Source of the DNA: Flavobacteriaceae bacterium | GTDB lineage: Bacteria > Bacteroidota > Bacteroidia > Flavobacteriales > Flavobacteriaceae | DNA length: 64,000 nucleotides | Direction of reading: 5' to 3' | Assembly (NCBI GenBank): GCA_018402205.1 | Contig: JAGYIX010000006.1 | Span: forward strand, 186,001 to 250,000 | In this document: positions 14,459 to 23,670 of the stretch, in pieces | How positions within the stretch are numbered: position 1 is the first letter of the stretch | Layout of the letters: each line of letters starts with the position of its first letter | Position numbers and translations under genes: made by a program | Notes under the pieces: generated by a model | Database searches by the model: none | What the model saw: the letters and a program-made list of their open reading frames with translations, nothing else | Told to the model about the DNA's origin: nothing

Positions 14459-15337
14459 TTAAGCAAAATTCGAGGTGGCCTTAAGAGACAAAAAACGCAT
14501 GGTTGAAAGATACGCACTTATAAGTGTGATCAAAAGAGCGATTAAGTACAATGAGGCGATGATTACGACTAGGGGAAGTAGTTGATTCCATAAATCTAGG
14601 GCCAAATAGGTCTGGTTAAGCTGCCAGGTAATCAATAACAGCAGCAACGAAGCCAGCGTGGCCCCTATCAATCCTAAGCCTACGTAGATGCGTATAAAAG
14701 GCCTTCGAATAAATGATTTTTTGGCTCCAACTAGGCGCATTGTTTTGAGCACTAGTCTTTTCGAATAAATCGATAAGCGTATAGAGCTATTTATAAGTAG
14801 CAGTGAGATCAGTAATAAAAAAGCAGAGGCCGCCATAAGGGCTGATCGAATAACCTTAAAGTTTGATTCGAGCAACTCTAGCAATTCTACGTCGTAGATA
14901 ACTTCTTCGATAAAAGCCTTATTTAAAAGATCTGCGGTCATTTCATTGGCAAAGTTTGAAGTGATATATTCGGCCTTAATGCGCACTTCAACCCCATCTC
15001 TCAGAGGATTAAATCCTAAAAAAGAGACAAAATCTTGGTCTATCTCTTCGGTGTATTCGGTTGCAGCATCTTCTTTGGATACAAAGGTGCTTTCTTTGAT
15101 ATAGCTAGATACGGCTAGGCTTTTAACCAGCTGTTCGATCTCTACCTCTTTTGCTTCGGGACGAATATAGGCCGTAAGTACTAGTTGTTCTTTAAAGTAA
15201 TCTCCTAAGCGTTGGGCGTTGAAAAGCAGCAGAAACAAAGAGCCAAGTAGCAGTAGTACCATAGATATACTAAAGGTGACTGAAACGTAGGAAGACCTTA
15301 GTCTCCTTCTTTCATAACGTTCAATGTAAGAACTCAT
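14459..15337 (-). CDS. ftsX: Cell-division ABC transporter permease FtsX
   Basis: A 292-residue protein with the FtsX layout: a basic cytoplasmic N-terminus (SSYIERYERRRLRSSY), a first membrane helix (22-42), a periplasmic domain (about 50-165), then three helices near 170-190, 220-240 and 260-282. With FtsE it forms an ABC-like complex that controls peptidoglycan hydrolases at the septum. ftsE is not next to it, which is usual in this phylum. It is the first gene of the DUF3098-uppP-truB run. Confidence 0.94.
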   Translation of the reverse strand: MSSYIERYERRRLRSSYVSVTFSISMVLLLLGSLFLLLFNAQRLGDYFKEQLVLTAYIRPEAKEVEIEQLVKSLAVSSYIKESTFVSKEDAATEYTEEIDQDFVSFLGFNPLRDGVEVRIKAEYITSNFANEMTADLLNKAFIEEVIYDVELLELLESNFKVIRSALMAASAFLLLISLLLINSSIRLSIYSKRLVLKTMRLVGAKKSFIRRPFIRIYVGLGLIGATLASLLLLLITWQLNQTYLALDLWNQLLPLVVIIASLYLIALLITLISAYLSTMRFLSLKATSNFA

Positions 15338-15412
15338 CGGCTTATAAGAAAGGTTAAAATTAGCAAAGTAATTCTAGATTTTTCGACTTGAAGTATTCGC
15401 TGTACTTTTACC

Positions 15413-15420
15413 CCTTAAAT
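15413..15420 (+). promoter_or_regulatory. Possible -7 box (TACTTTTA) for leuS
   Basis: TACTTTTA deviates from TAnnTTTG at the last base. A TTG at 15388-15390 lies 22 bases upstream as a possible -33 element. It ends eight bases before the leuS ATG. Confidence 0.35.
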
Positions 15421-15428
15421 CGCGTGAA

Positions 15429-18254
15429 ATGAGCTACGATTTTAAAGAAATTGAACGCAAATGGCAGCGTTTTTGGCAACAAAATCAAACCTTTAAGGCA
15501 GAAGACCTTTCAAAAGCCCCTAAATTTTATGTGCTTGATATGTTTCCTTATCCTTCGGGTGCTGGGTTGCATGTAGGCCACCCGCTAGGGTATATCGCAA
15601 GCGATATTTATGCGCGCTACAAAAGGCATCAAGGGTATAATGTTCTGCACCCTATGGGCTACGACTCTTTCGGGCTTCCGGCCGAGCAATACGCGATTCA
15701 GACCGGTCAGCATCCAGCCACCACTACTGAGGTAAACAGCAAACGCTACCGAGAACAACTAGATCGCATAGGTTTTTCATTAGACTGGTCTAGAGAAGTA
15801 AAAACTTCTGATCCTGCTTACTACAAGCACACCCAATGGGTATTTATTCAACTTTTTCAGTCATGGTACGATAAAAAAAGTGAGCAGGCGAAGCCAATTT
15901 CAGAGTTGGTTCAGTGTTTTGAGCGTGAGGGCAATCGCCTAGTTCAGGCTCATTGTGACAGCGATGTTCCGCTTTTTGATGCGCAGCAGTGGTTGGCTAT
16001 GAGCGAGCTAGACAAAGAACAAACGCTTCAATACTACCGATTGGCCTTTTTGGCCGACATAGACGTGAACTGGTGCCCCGAATTAGGGACGGTGCTAGCC
16101 AATGACGAGATTGTAAACGGGGTTTCAGAACGCGGAGGGCATCCGGTTATTCGAAAAAAAATGCGACAGTGGAGCATGCGCATTACGGCCTATGCCGAAA
16201 GACTGCTCAAGGGCTTGTCTTCTATCGATTGGCCCCAGCCGCTCAAAGACGCTCAAACCAACTGGATCGGGCGATCTGAAGGGGCAGAGGTTCATTTTGA
16301 GGGTATAGATTTTCAGGCTAAGATTTCGGTATTTACTACACGACCAGACACGCTTTTTGGCGTTAGTTTTATGACCCTGGCTCCAGAACACGAGCTGGTG
16401 TTGAAGATTACAACCGAAAGCCAGCGGGCTCAGGTAGAGGCTTATATTGCTGAAACGGCCATGCGCTCTGAACTAGACCGAATGTCAGACGTAAAGCGCA
16501 TCTCGGGAGTATTCACTGGCGCCTATGTAAAGCATCCGTTCACCGCTGAGCCTATTCCGGTATGGATAGGTGATTATGTGCTGGCCTCTTATGGAACAGG
16601 TGCGGTAATGGCGGTGCCTTGTGGTGATCAGCGCGATTATGAATTTGCCAAACACTTTGATTTGCCTATCCCCAATATTTTTGAGGGGGTGGATATTAGT
16701 CAAGAGGCTTTCGCCGACAAAGAGAAAACCATTATTGCCAATTCTGATTTTTTAAATGGGCTTAGCTATGCTAAGGCAAAGGCGACCATTATAGCACGTC
16801 TTGAGTCAGAGGGCAATGGAAGGGGAGTGATTAATTACCGCCTTCGAGACGCGGTTTTTAGTCGCCAGCGCTATTGGGGAGAACCTTTTCCTATTTATTA
16901 CGATAACGGAATCCCTCGTGCTTTGCCCTTTGAGGCTCTGCCACTGGAGCTGCCTGAAGTAGAGCAGTATTTGCCTACGCCAGAGGGTGATCCGCCCTTA
17001 GGAAATGCCACTAAATGGGCCTGGAACACCCAAACCAAACAATTGGTCGATAATGTGCACATTGATCATCAGACCGTGTTTCCGCTAGAGCTCAACACCA
17101 TGCCCGGATGGGCCGGATCTTCGCAATACTTCAATCGATTCATGGATCCCCAAAACGATGACGAGTTAGTGTCAGCCGAGCGGGTGAACTACTGGAAAGA
17201 GGTAGATCTTTATATAGGCGGAAGCGAGCACGCCACAACCCACCTGCTGTACGCCCGTTTTTGGCAGCACTTTATGTTTGATTTAGGCAAGGTTCCACAA
17301 CCTGAATTTGCCCGCAAACTAATCAATCAGGGAATGATAACGGGGCTCTCTGCTATTATCTATCGCAAGTCAGGCACTCAGCAGTATTTCTCGCATAATT
17401 TAATCGATCACAAGAATGCTGAAGCTCCAAACTTTGTTAATCACTTCGAAAAAATAAGAGTTGACGTATCGCTGATTAATGGAAACGACGAACTTGATAT
17501 AGAGGCACTTAAAGCCTGGCAGCCCCAGTACAAAGCAGCAAGCTTTGAATTGGAGAATGGGGTATACACAGTCGGACGCGAAATAGAAAAAATGTCTAAA
17601 CGTTGGCATAACGTAGTGAACCCCGACCAAATTTGCGACCAATACGGAGCCGATTCACTGCGCCTATACGAAATGTTTTTGGGCCCATTAGAACAGTCTA
17701 AGCCATGGAATACCGCGGGCATCACTGGAGTGCATAGTTTCTTAAAAAAGTTGTGGAGGCTCTATGAGCAGTTCAACGAAGAAACCCCAACGCCAGAAAA
17801 TTTAAAGACGTTACACAAGACCATCAAAAAGGTGACCGAAGACCTTGACGACTTCTCGTTCAACACTTCGGTGTCTTCTTTTATGATTTGCGTTAACGAA
17901 CTGACCGCACAAAAATGCGCCTCTAGGGCCATTTTAGAGCCCTTGGCTGTGCTTATCTCTCCTTACGCTCCTCATATAGCTGAAGAGTTATGGCAGCGAC
18001 TGGGGCATGCTGAATCTATTGTCAGAGAGAGATTTCCTGAGTTTGACGCCAGTTATTTGGTGGAGTCTGAGAAAGAATATCCGGTTTCGTTTAACGGAAA
18101 GTTGCGCTTTAAGCTTATGTTGCCCTCAGACTTATCAAAAGAGGCTATCGAAGAGGCAGTCATGAAACACCATAAAACGGCCCAACAACTAGCCGGGTCT
18201 CCTCCAAAAAAGGTGATCATCGTTCCAGGTAAAATCATCAATATCGTACACTAA
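15429..18254 (+). CDS. leuS: Leucyl-tRNA synthetase
   Basis: A 941-residue class I aminoacyl-tRNA synthetase. HVGH at 48-51 is the HIGH motif and KMSKR at about 721-725 is the KMSKS loop. The CP1 editing domain is present (TTRPDTLFGV near 303, and ASYGTGAVMAVPCGDQRDYEFA near 387-406), so mischarged tRNA can be proofread. A C-terminal anticodon-binding domain completes it. Length and order match bacterial LeuRS. It is transcribed alone, divergent from ftsX. Confidence 0.98.
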   Translation: MSYDFKEIERKWQRFWQQNQTFKAEDLSKAPKFYVLDMFPYPSGAGLHVGHPLGYIASDIYARYKRHQGYNVLHPMGYDSFGLPAEQYAIQTGQHPATTTEVNSKRYREQLDRIGFSLDWSREVKTSDPAYYKHTQWVFIQLFQSWYDKKSEQAKPISELVQCFEREGNRLVQAHCDSDVPLFDAQQWLAMSELDKEQTLQYYRLAFLADIDVNWCPELGTVLANDEIVNGVSERGGHPVIRKKMRQWSMRITAYAERLLKGLSSIDWPQPLKDAQTNWIGRSEGAEVHFEGIDFQAKISVFTTRPDTLFGVSFMTLAPEHELVLKITTESQRAQVEAYIAETAMRSELDRMSDVKRISGVFTGAYVKHPFTAEPIPVWIGDYVLASYGTGAVMAVPCGDQRDYEFAKHFDLPIPNIFEGVDISQEAFADKEKTIIANSDFLNGLSYAKAKATIIARLESEGNGRGVINYRLRDAVFSRQRYWGEPFPIYYDNGIPRALPFEALPLELPEVEQYLPTPEGDPPLGNATKWAWNTQTKQLVDNVHIDHQTVFPLELNTMPGWAGSSQYFNRFMDPQNDDELVSAERVNYWKEVDLYIGGSEHATTHLLYARFWQHFMFDLGKVPQPEFARKLINQGMITGLSAIIYRKSGTQQYFSHNLIDHKNAEAPNFVNHFEKIRVDVSLINGNDELDIEALKAWQPQYKAASFELENGVYTVGREIEKMSKRWHNVVNPDQICDQYGADSLRLYEMFLGPLEQSKPWNTAGITGVHSFLKKLWRLYEQFNEETPTPENLKTLHKTIKKVTEDLDDFSFNTSVSSFMICVNELTAQKCASRAILEPLAVLISPYAPHIAEELWQRLGHAESIVRERFPEFDASYLVESEKEYPVSFNGKLRFKLMLPSDLSKEAIEEAVMKHHKTAQQLAGSPPKKVIIVPGKIINIVH

Positions 18255-18304
18255 TTGCGTTTAAAAATCGAGTAATTTTACAGAAGCAAAAAACGAGCTG
18301 AGTT

Positions 18305-19000
18305 ATGATGTCTTACTACATTCTTTTGGGTGCTATAGCGCTTGCTAGTGCAGCTGTTAGCCAACGTCTTAAGAGTAAGTTTCGCAAATACGAGAAATTG
18401 ATCTTGGCCAATGGCTTATCGGGCCGAGAAATCGCCGAAAAAATGCTTTCAGATCATCAAATCACTGATGTTCAGATAATTTCTACCCCTGGTCGGCTAA
18501 GTGATCATTACAATCCTATAAATAAGACGGTCAATCTGAGTGAATCTGTTTTTTCAGGAAGAAATGCCGCCGCCGCCGCAGTAGCTGCGCACGAAGTGGG
18601 GCATGCCGTTCAGCACGCTAGAGCCTACAAATGGCTTACGATGCGTTCTCAATTGGTACCCATCGTATCTGTAGCCTCAGGCATGTCTTCTTGGATTGTT
18701 TTTATCGGTTTAATTCTCATGTTTAGCTCGGGTTCAGGATTTGGTTATCCCATAGCTCTTCTTGGGCTAGGGTTAATGGGGGTCGCCACTGTGTTTAGTT
18801 TTATTACACTCCCGGTTGAGTATGATGCTAGTGAGCGCGCTTTACAATGGCTTGTAGGTGAAAAAGTGCTTACTTCAGCTGAGCATGAAGGGGCTAAAGA
18901 TGCCCTAAATTGGGCAGCCCGCACTTATGTGGTCGCCGCTTTAGGTGCCCTGGCCTCTTTACTATATTGGGGGCTTCAGGTGATGCGCGCCAGAGATTAA
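18305..19000 (+). CDS. Membrane zinc metallopeptidase (Zn_peptidase_2 family)
   Basis: A 231-residue protein with an N-terminal helix (2-19), the zinc motif AAHEVGHAVQHA (HEVGH at 96-100), and two or three further helices near 120-165 and 207-226. This is the YugP-like family of putative neutral zinc metallopeptidases. The third ligand is expected downstream; EYDASERAL near 175-183 is the likely place. Biological substrate unknown. It follows leuS on the same strand by 50 bases and converges with the Lrp gene in a 4-bp overlap. Confidence 0.9.
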   Translation: MMSYYILLGAIALASAAVSQRLKSKFRKYEKLILANGLSGREIAEKMLSDHQITDVQIISTPGRLSDHYNPINKTVNLSESVFSGRNAAAAAVAAHEVGHAVQHARAYKWLTMRSQLVPIVSVASGMSSWIVFIGLILMFSSGSGFGYPIALLGLGLMGVATVFSFITLPVEYDASERALQWLVGEKVLTSAEHEGAKDALNWAARTYVVAALGALASLLYWGLQVMRARD

Positions 19001-19473
19001 ATCTGGATTTGCCTATCGATTTGCTGATCTAACGAGATAAAGGTCTCTGTTCTCGAAATTCCTTCGATGGTTTGAATCTTCTGATTCAATATGTGCATCA
19101 GATGCTCGTTATCTCGGCATAAGATCTTTATGAGTATCGACCAGTTACCTGTGGTGTAATGGCATTCTAAGACCTCTGGAATTTCTCTGAGTGCCTTTAC
19201 GGCAGACGGATTGCGCATGGCCTTGTCTAGATAAATGCCTACATAAGCCATGGTACTATAGCCTAGTTTTTTAGTGTTGATTACAAATTTTGATCCGGAT
19301 AGAACGCCGCTACTTTCTAGTTTTTTTAGCCGTTGATGAATCGCTGCGCCAGATATTCCGACCTTTCTAGAGATCTCTAGTAAAGGGGTTCGAGCGTCTT
19401 CCATGAGGTGGCTAAGTATGGTTTTGTCGATACCGTCTAAAACCACAGGAGATTCTTTTTGATAAGACTTCAT
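18997..19473 (-). CDS. Lrp/AsnC family transcriptional regulator
   Basis: A 158-residue regulator. The N-terminal helix-turn-helix is at about 14-62 (LDGIDKTILSHLMEDARTPLLEISRKVGISGAAIHQRLKKLE) and a C-terminal RAM (ligand-binding) domain covers 75-155 (MAYVGIYLDKA, ECHYTTGNWSILIKILCRDNEHL). Such proteins form octamers and respond to amino acids or related small molecules. The divergent gene DUF423 could be a target, but no operator was identified. A variant -7 box TACCTTTA (19478-19485, minus) ends four bases before the ATG. Confidence 0.95.
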   Translation of the reverse strand: MKSYQKESPVVLDGIDKTILSHLMEDARTPLLEISRKVGISGAAIHQRLKKLESSGVLSGSKFVINTKKLGYSTMAYVGIYLDKAMRNPSAVKALREIPEVLECHYTTGNWSILIKILCRDNEHLMHILNQKIQTIEGISRTETFISLDQQIDRQIQI

Positions 19474-19477
19474 AAGA

Positions 19478-19485
19478 TAAAGGTA
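19478..19485 (-). promoter_or_regulatory. Variant -7 box (TACCTTTA) for the Lrp-family gene
   Basis: It matches TAnnTTTG except for the last base and lies four bases from the start codon, so a leaderless transcript is possible. Confidence 0.4.
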
Positions 19486-19490
19486 AGCGC

Positions 19491-19498
19491 TAATTTTG
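19491..19498 (+). promoter_or_regulatory. -7 promoter box (TAATTTTG) for the DUF423 gene
   Basis: An exact TAnnTTTG match, 19 bases before the ATG at 19518 and back to back with the regulator's promoter. Confidence 0.55.
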
Positions 19499-19517
19499 TT
19501 GGATAAATAGTTCTGTT

Positions 19518-19904
19518 ATGAATTCACGCCTGCGCATTGCTGCCCTCTTTGGGATGATTTCTGTTATTTTAGGGGCCTTGGGTTCTCATGCCCTTAAAGA
19601 GCGTCTCAGTGCAGATGCTCTATATAGCTTTGAGGTCGGGGTGCGTTATCAAATGATACACGCTTTGTTGCTTTTGGCTATAGAGGGTATTGCCCAATTT
19701 AGCGAACAGAGTAAAAACATTATTTCTCGTTTTGTGCTCATCGGAGTGATCGCCTTTTCAGGAAGTATTTACGTGCTAAGCACACGAGAAATTACTGGTC
19801 TAGAAGTTTCTTTTTTGGGCCCTATTACGCCTATAGGCGGGCTATTTCTTATCGCCGCCTGGGGCTACCTACTTTTTAAGAGTTTTACTTATTTGCCTCG
19901 CTGA
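19518..19904 (+). CDS. DUF423 family membrane protein
   Basis: A 128-residue protein with four predicted membrane helices. The N-terminal AALFGMISVILGALGSHALK and the following YSFEVGVRYQMIHALLLL are diagnostic of DUF423 (YgdD/YwdK type). The function of this widespread family is unknown. It is divergent from the Lrp-type regulator and convergent with hemD (20-bp overlap). Confidence 0.92.
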   Translation: MNSRLRIAALFGMISVILGALGSHALKERLSADALYSFEVGVRYQMIHALLLLAIEGIAQFSEQSKNIISRFVLIGVIAFSGSIYVLSTREITGLEVSFLGPITPIGGLFLIAAWGYLLFKSFTYLPR

Positions 19905-20628
19905 GGTACTTCTGAAGGGCCATAGTCATCGAGGGCGTTTCAGGAGTTGGCGCCTTAATATTAACGACTAATCCTCGTTCTTCGGCTGCGTTTATAGTGG
20001 AACTTCCGAAAGCCGCTATACGCGTATTGTTTTGCTTGAAACCTGGAAAGTTAGTGAATAAACTTTCGATTCCAGAAGGACTAAAAAAGACTAAGACATC
20101 GTAGTAAACGTCTGCCAGGTCAGATAAGTCGCTAATGACTGTTTTATAGAAAATTCCGCGAGTCCAGTTGATCTCTAGATTGTCTAAGGTCTCAGGGACT
20201 TCAGGCTTCAACACATCTGAAGACGGAAGCAAGAACGCCTCATTCTTGTGTTTTTTTAGCAAGGGAGAGAGGTCACTAAAAAGTCTTTTACCAACGTAGA
20301 TCTTTCGCTTTCTGTACACCACATATTTTTGCAAGTAGAAAGCCACAGCCTCTGACTGGCAAAAGTATTTCATAGTATCGGGCACCTTAAAACGCATTTC
20401 TTCGGCAAGCCTAAAATAGTGGTCTACCGCGTTTCGACTGGTGAGAATGATAGAGGTGAATTTGGTCAGGTCAATTTTTTGTTGACGAACCGACTTTGAA
20501 TCAACCCCTTCTACGTGAATAAAGGGTCTAAAGTCTACGGTGAGTTTTTCCTTCTCGATGAGCTTCGCGTACGGAGAGTTTTCTAATTTCGGTTCAGGTT
20601 GCGATACCAAAATTGTTTTCACTTTCAT
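19885..20628 (-). CDS. hemD: Uroporphyrinogen-III synthase
   Basis: A 247-residue two-lobed HemD protein. Low primary conservation is normal for this family; recognisable parts are ILVSQPEPKLENSPYAKLIE at the start, ILTSRNAVDHYF (about 60-71), and VLVFFSPSGIESLF (about 180-193). The enzyme cyclises hydroxymethylbilane to uroporphyrinogen III in heme synthesis. The preceding gene is DUF4271, the standard flavobacterial neighbour, which supports the call. Confidence 0.92.
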   Translation of the reverse strand: MKVKTILVSQPEPKLENSPYAKLIEKEKLTVDFRPFIHVEGVDSKSVRQQKIDLTKFTSIILTSRNAVDHYFRLAEEMRFKVPDTMKYFCQSEAVAFYLQKYVVYRKRKIYVGKRLFSDLSPLLKKHKNEAFLLPSSDVLKPEVPETLDNLEINWTRGIFYKTVISDLSDLADVYYDVLVFFSPSGIESLFTNFPGFKQNNTRIAAFGSSTINAAEERGLVVNIKAPTPETPSMTMALQKYLSEANK

Positions 20629-20640
20629 GTTCCTAACGGA

Positions 20641-21258
20641 TTAGATGCTCAACGTATACACAACAACTACAGGAGCGATTTCAAGTGCGCAAAGATAAAA
20701 AATAAAAAGCACAAGCCTCTCAGATTTTCGTTGTAATAGGTGTTTTATAACTCCGTAGTAACATTTTGTTTGCAAAGTTAAAATAACGCTAACTAACACA
20801 TACTCAAAAAGAAGGCGTTGTTCAGGATAAATGCTCAACAGTACGCCAAGGGCGAAAACCATTAAGGCCTCATAAGCAAAATAGGTTAACGCATATACTT
20901 GGGCCATCTCGAAAAATGCGGTATCGCTATGTGCAAAGGCTAGCGCTTTTCTTACCCCCATTTTCAAAAATAAAAGTGCGCTCACCGCTATAGATGCGGT
21001 TAAGAAATTAAACGAAAGCACTGTTCGAATCTCTGATAACTGCGTCAAAAAAACGGCATACACTAATGCAGAGGTTACGGTAAGTAAAATCAGGGAATTG
21101 CGCCACCGCTTTAGTCCTTTTTCATAGAGTCGAATAAAGGTATCATCAATAAGTACTCGCTTAAAGTAATAGAACGGCTCGGCATAGCCTAAACGAATCA
21201 GTACAAAGAATAAGGCTATAAATGTGTAGAGCGCTGTATATAACTCGGTCTGTATCAT
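20641..21258 (-). CDS. DUF4271 membrane protein
   Basis: A 205-residue integral membrane protein with about six helices, 12 bases upstream of hemD. It belongs to DUF4271, a Bacteroidota family nearly always coupled to hemD. The activity is unknown; the fixed linkage suggests a role connected with tetrapyrroles or their export. The opening segment has several aromatic residues (GYAEPFYYFKRVLIDD). Confidence 0.85.
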   Translation of the reverse strand: MIQTELYTALYTFIALFFVLIRLGYAEPFYYFKRVLIDDTFIRLYEKGLKRWRNSLILLTVTSALVYAVFLTQLSEIRTVLSFNFLTASIAVSALLFLKMGVRKALAFAHSDTAFFEMAQVYALTYFAYEALMVFALGVLLSIYPEQRLLFEYVLVSVILTLQTKCYYGVIKHLLQRKSERLVLFIFYLCALEIAPVVVVYTLSI

Positions 21259-21271
21259 ACTAAATAGGCTT

Positions 21272-22849
21272 CTAGGGTTTAAAAGAGCTCAATGAAATCA
21301 ATTGAATGGGCTGATTCTTGTAGGCAACACCTATGCGAATAGCTAATGCCTGCCCAATACGGGGGTCTTGCTTATTTAAGGGTAAGAGTAAACCATTAGT
21401 GTCTATTTTTAAAGGTATTAGCGCCACCGCATTCTTGTGCTCATCGAGTATGGCTGCGTAAGCCCTAATGCCCTCTATGAGCTTTAGCTCTAGTAAATCA
21501 TTAAAACGCTTAAAATGCCGTGCAGAGAAATGTGTGTAATTTACTATTTCATTTAGAGTCAAACCGTCTTTAGGGTTTAGGTCTGGTAAATCAGAGGTAT
21601 TTTTTTTTGAGGAAGAAGACAATATGGTCAGTCGCTGCTGATTTAATAGGGTCCAGCGCTCATCAAAATCGTAAGCATTAGGTCTGTAGTTTAAGCTATT
21701 GAATGAGAGTGCGGGCTTTTTGGTATAGAATTCATAGAGTGCCGCTTTTTGATAGGCATCTTTGAACAAGACAGTTTCTGTGGTTACCTGCCCTTCTATT
21801 TCGTTGGCCCAAGCTCTTATATTATGTGTTTCTAGGTGCCAAGGCGACCATTGCGCTACACTCATAAAAACTCTAAGTGCGCCTAGCAGTAACAGGCTAG
21901 TAAGGGCAATTACTCTTAGGCGCTTTAACACTGCTTTGTTTTCATCTAACTGCTCAAAAAACAGTACGAGAGCCGGATAACAGGCTGGCAATATCCATTG
22001 CAATTGTGACTTCTTCTCGAAAGAAGACCAAAAGAAAAAGAGCAGTACACCTAGGGTCATAAAAACCAATCCGCGCTTGAAGGTATCTGCTGATTTAAGG
22101 CGAAAAACAGCGCGATATATGTCGTAAGCAAAAAGTCCGAACAGAGCTATGGCATTGAGCAAAAATAGACCAGTGAAATCGCCAAATGAATAAGCGTGGT
22201 TGGGCCTCTCGCTAAAGTGAAAGCGAAGAGTAATGAATGCATTCTCATATAGCCACCACAAATGCCCACTAAAAAATAGCAAGCTCAAGCCCACCGCTAT
22301 CCAAGCATTTCGGTTTTTTAAGAGGCTAAGGTTGGAGAGAAGCGCAGCAAGTATAATAAGAATGCCGGTATACTTGCTGTACATCAGGCCGGCCATGGCA
22401 ACCGCCAACCAAAGGGTGGACCATTTTTTTTGTTTTAAAAAATGCTTGTACGAAAAAATAAAAAGAGCGGTAAAAAAGAGGGTGCCGCTGTCGGGCAGGG
22501 TTAGAAATCCATAGAGATTAACCAAGGGTAGACTAAGCAAGACCAGCCAAAAATTAGTCGAATGTCGTTGTTGCGTCTCTTTTTCTAAACTAAAAAAGAC
22601 TAGAAGGTAAGCACCTATGCTCAAGAATACGCTGCCTAATCTTAAACCAATTTCTCCGCCTAAAAAAGCAGATGTAGATGCCAAGAGGGCCACAAAGGGT
22701 GGATGGTCAAAATAGCCCCACTTAAGCTGCTTGGCGTAGTACCAATAATAGGCTTCGTCTTTAAGTAATTCGGTGTGCATAGCTTGTAAAAGATTTACAA
22801 GCAAAATAAGTAGCGCGAAGAACCAAAACGATTTAGAAAGTGACTTCAC
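21272..22849 (-). CDS. ArnT/PMT-like membrane glycosyltransferase (GT39/GT83 type)
   Basis: A 525-residue GT-C enzyme with about ten membrane helices. The first periplasmic loop carries DEAYYW (about 32-37) and GYFDHPP (46-52), the acidic catalytic motif and following signature of polyprenyl-phosphate-dependent sugar transferases. A soluble C-terminal region follows from about 340. It would move a sugar from a polyprenyl-phosphate donor to lipid A, protein or another acceptor in the periplasm. The divergent neighbour is a polyprenyl-phosphate mannose synthase that could make such a donor. The start codon is GTG. Confidence 0.88.
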   Translation of the reverse strand: MKSLSKSFWFFALLILLVNLLQAMHTELLKDEAYYWYYAKQLKWGYFDHPPFVALLASTSAFLGGEIGLRLGSVFLSIGAYLLVFFSLEKETQQRHSTNFWLVLLSLPLVNLYGFLTLPDSGTLFFTALFIFSYKHFLKQKKWSTLWLAVAMAGLMYSKYTGILIILAALLSNLSLLKNRNAWIAVGLSLLFFSGHLWWLYENAFITLRFHFSERPNHAYSFGDFTGLFLLNAIALFGLFAYDIYRAVFRLKSADTFKRGLVFMTLGVLLFFFWSSFEKKSQLQWILPACYPALVLFFEQLDENKAVLKRLRVIALTSLLLLGALRVFMSVAQWSPWHLETHNIRAWANEIEGQVTTETVLFKDAYQKAALYEFYTKKPALSFNSLNYRPNAYDFDERWTLLNQQRLTILSSSSKKNTSDLPDLNPKDGLTLNEIVNYTHFSARHFKRFNDLLELKLIEGIRAYAAILDEHKNAVALIPLKIDTNGLLLPLNKQDPRIGQALAIRIGVAYKNQPIQLISLSSFKP

Positions 22850-22920
22850 GCAGCGAAGTTAGTGGTTTTCTCTGCGGTTCATAAGCACAATTGTCTGCAG
22901 TTGCCGTACTTTAGATTGCT

Positions 22921-23670
22921 GTGAATAAATCGGTCGTTATAATTCCTACCTATAACGAGATTGAAAACGTCGAGCTCATCATTAAGGCGGTTTTTGATCT
23001 GGGTCAAGGGTATCATGTACTCATAGTAGATGACAGTTCGCCTGACGGAACTGCTGATAAGGTGCGTGAATTACAGTCTGCTTTTGCAGAAGCGCTACAC
23101 CTTGAGGTGCGATCTGAAAAAACCGGCCTAGGAACCGCTTACATACACGGATTTAAGTGGGCCTTGTCTAATGATTACGCATTTATTTTCGAAATGGATG
23201 CCGACTTTTCGCATACTCCTGCAGATCTTATCCGTTTAAAACAGGCCTGCCTTGACGGAGCCGACGTGGCCGTTGGCAGCCGATACTCTAAGGGGGTAAA
23301 TGTGGTGAATTGGCCCATTCGAAGAATTCTACTATCGTACGGAGCCTCCTTGTATGTGCGTATCATAACGGGTATGCCTGTGCATGATCCGACCGCCGGA
23401 TTCATGTGTTACCGTGCATCGGCGCTAAGAATGATCAACTTTGACGCCATTCGCTTTGTCGGATACGCGTTTCAGATTGAAATGAAATACAGAGCTTTCA
23501 AGCTTGGAGCCAAAATCAGTGAGGTGAGCATAGTCTTTACCGATCGCGTAAGAGGGGTTTCAAAGATGAGCGGAGCGATTATCAAGGAAGCCGTTTGGGG
23601 CGTGCTTAAAATGCGTTTGGATAGTATCTTTGATAAAAAGCGCTTCTATCATGCCGAAAAAGATTCTTAA
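22921..23670 (+). CDS. Polyprenol monophosphomannose synthase-like GT2
   Basis: A 249-residue GT-A enzyme: VIIPTYNEIENVELII at the start, DDSSPDGT (about 37-44), EMDADFSHTPAD with the metal-binding DxD (about 90-101), and GYAFQIEMKYRAF near 182-194. No C-terminal membrane helices, as in the soluble bacterial Dpm1/Ppm branch. It should load mannose or a similar sugar onto undecaprenyl phosphate. The start is a GTG. It overlaps pyrC by 20 bases, an order that is widespread in Flavobacteriia. Confidence 0.92.
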   Translation: MNKSVVIIPTYNEIENVELIIKAVFDLGQGYHVLIVDDSSPDGTADKVRELQSAFAEALHLEVRSEKTGLGTAYIHGFKWALSNDYAFIFEMDADFSHTPADLIRLKQACLDGADVAVGSRYSKGVNVVNWPIRRILLSYGASLYVRIITGMPVHDPTAGFMCYRASALRMINFDAIRFVGYAFQIEMKYRAFKLGAKISEVSIVFTDRVRGVSKMSGAIIKEAVWGVLKMRLDSIFDKKRFYHAEKDS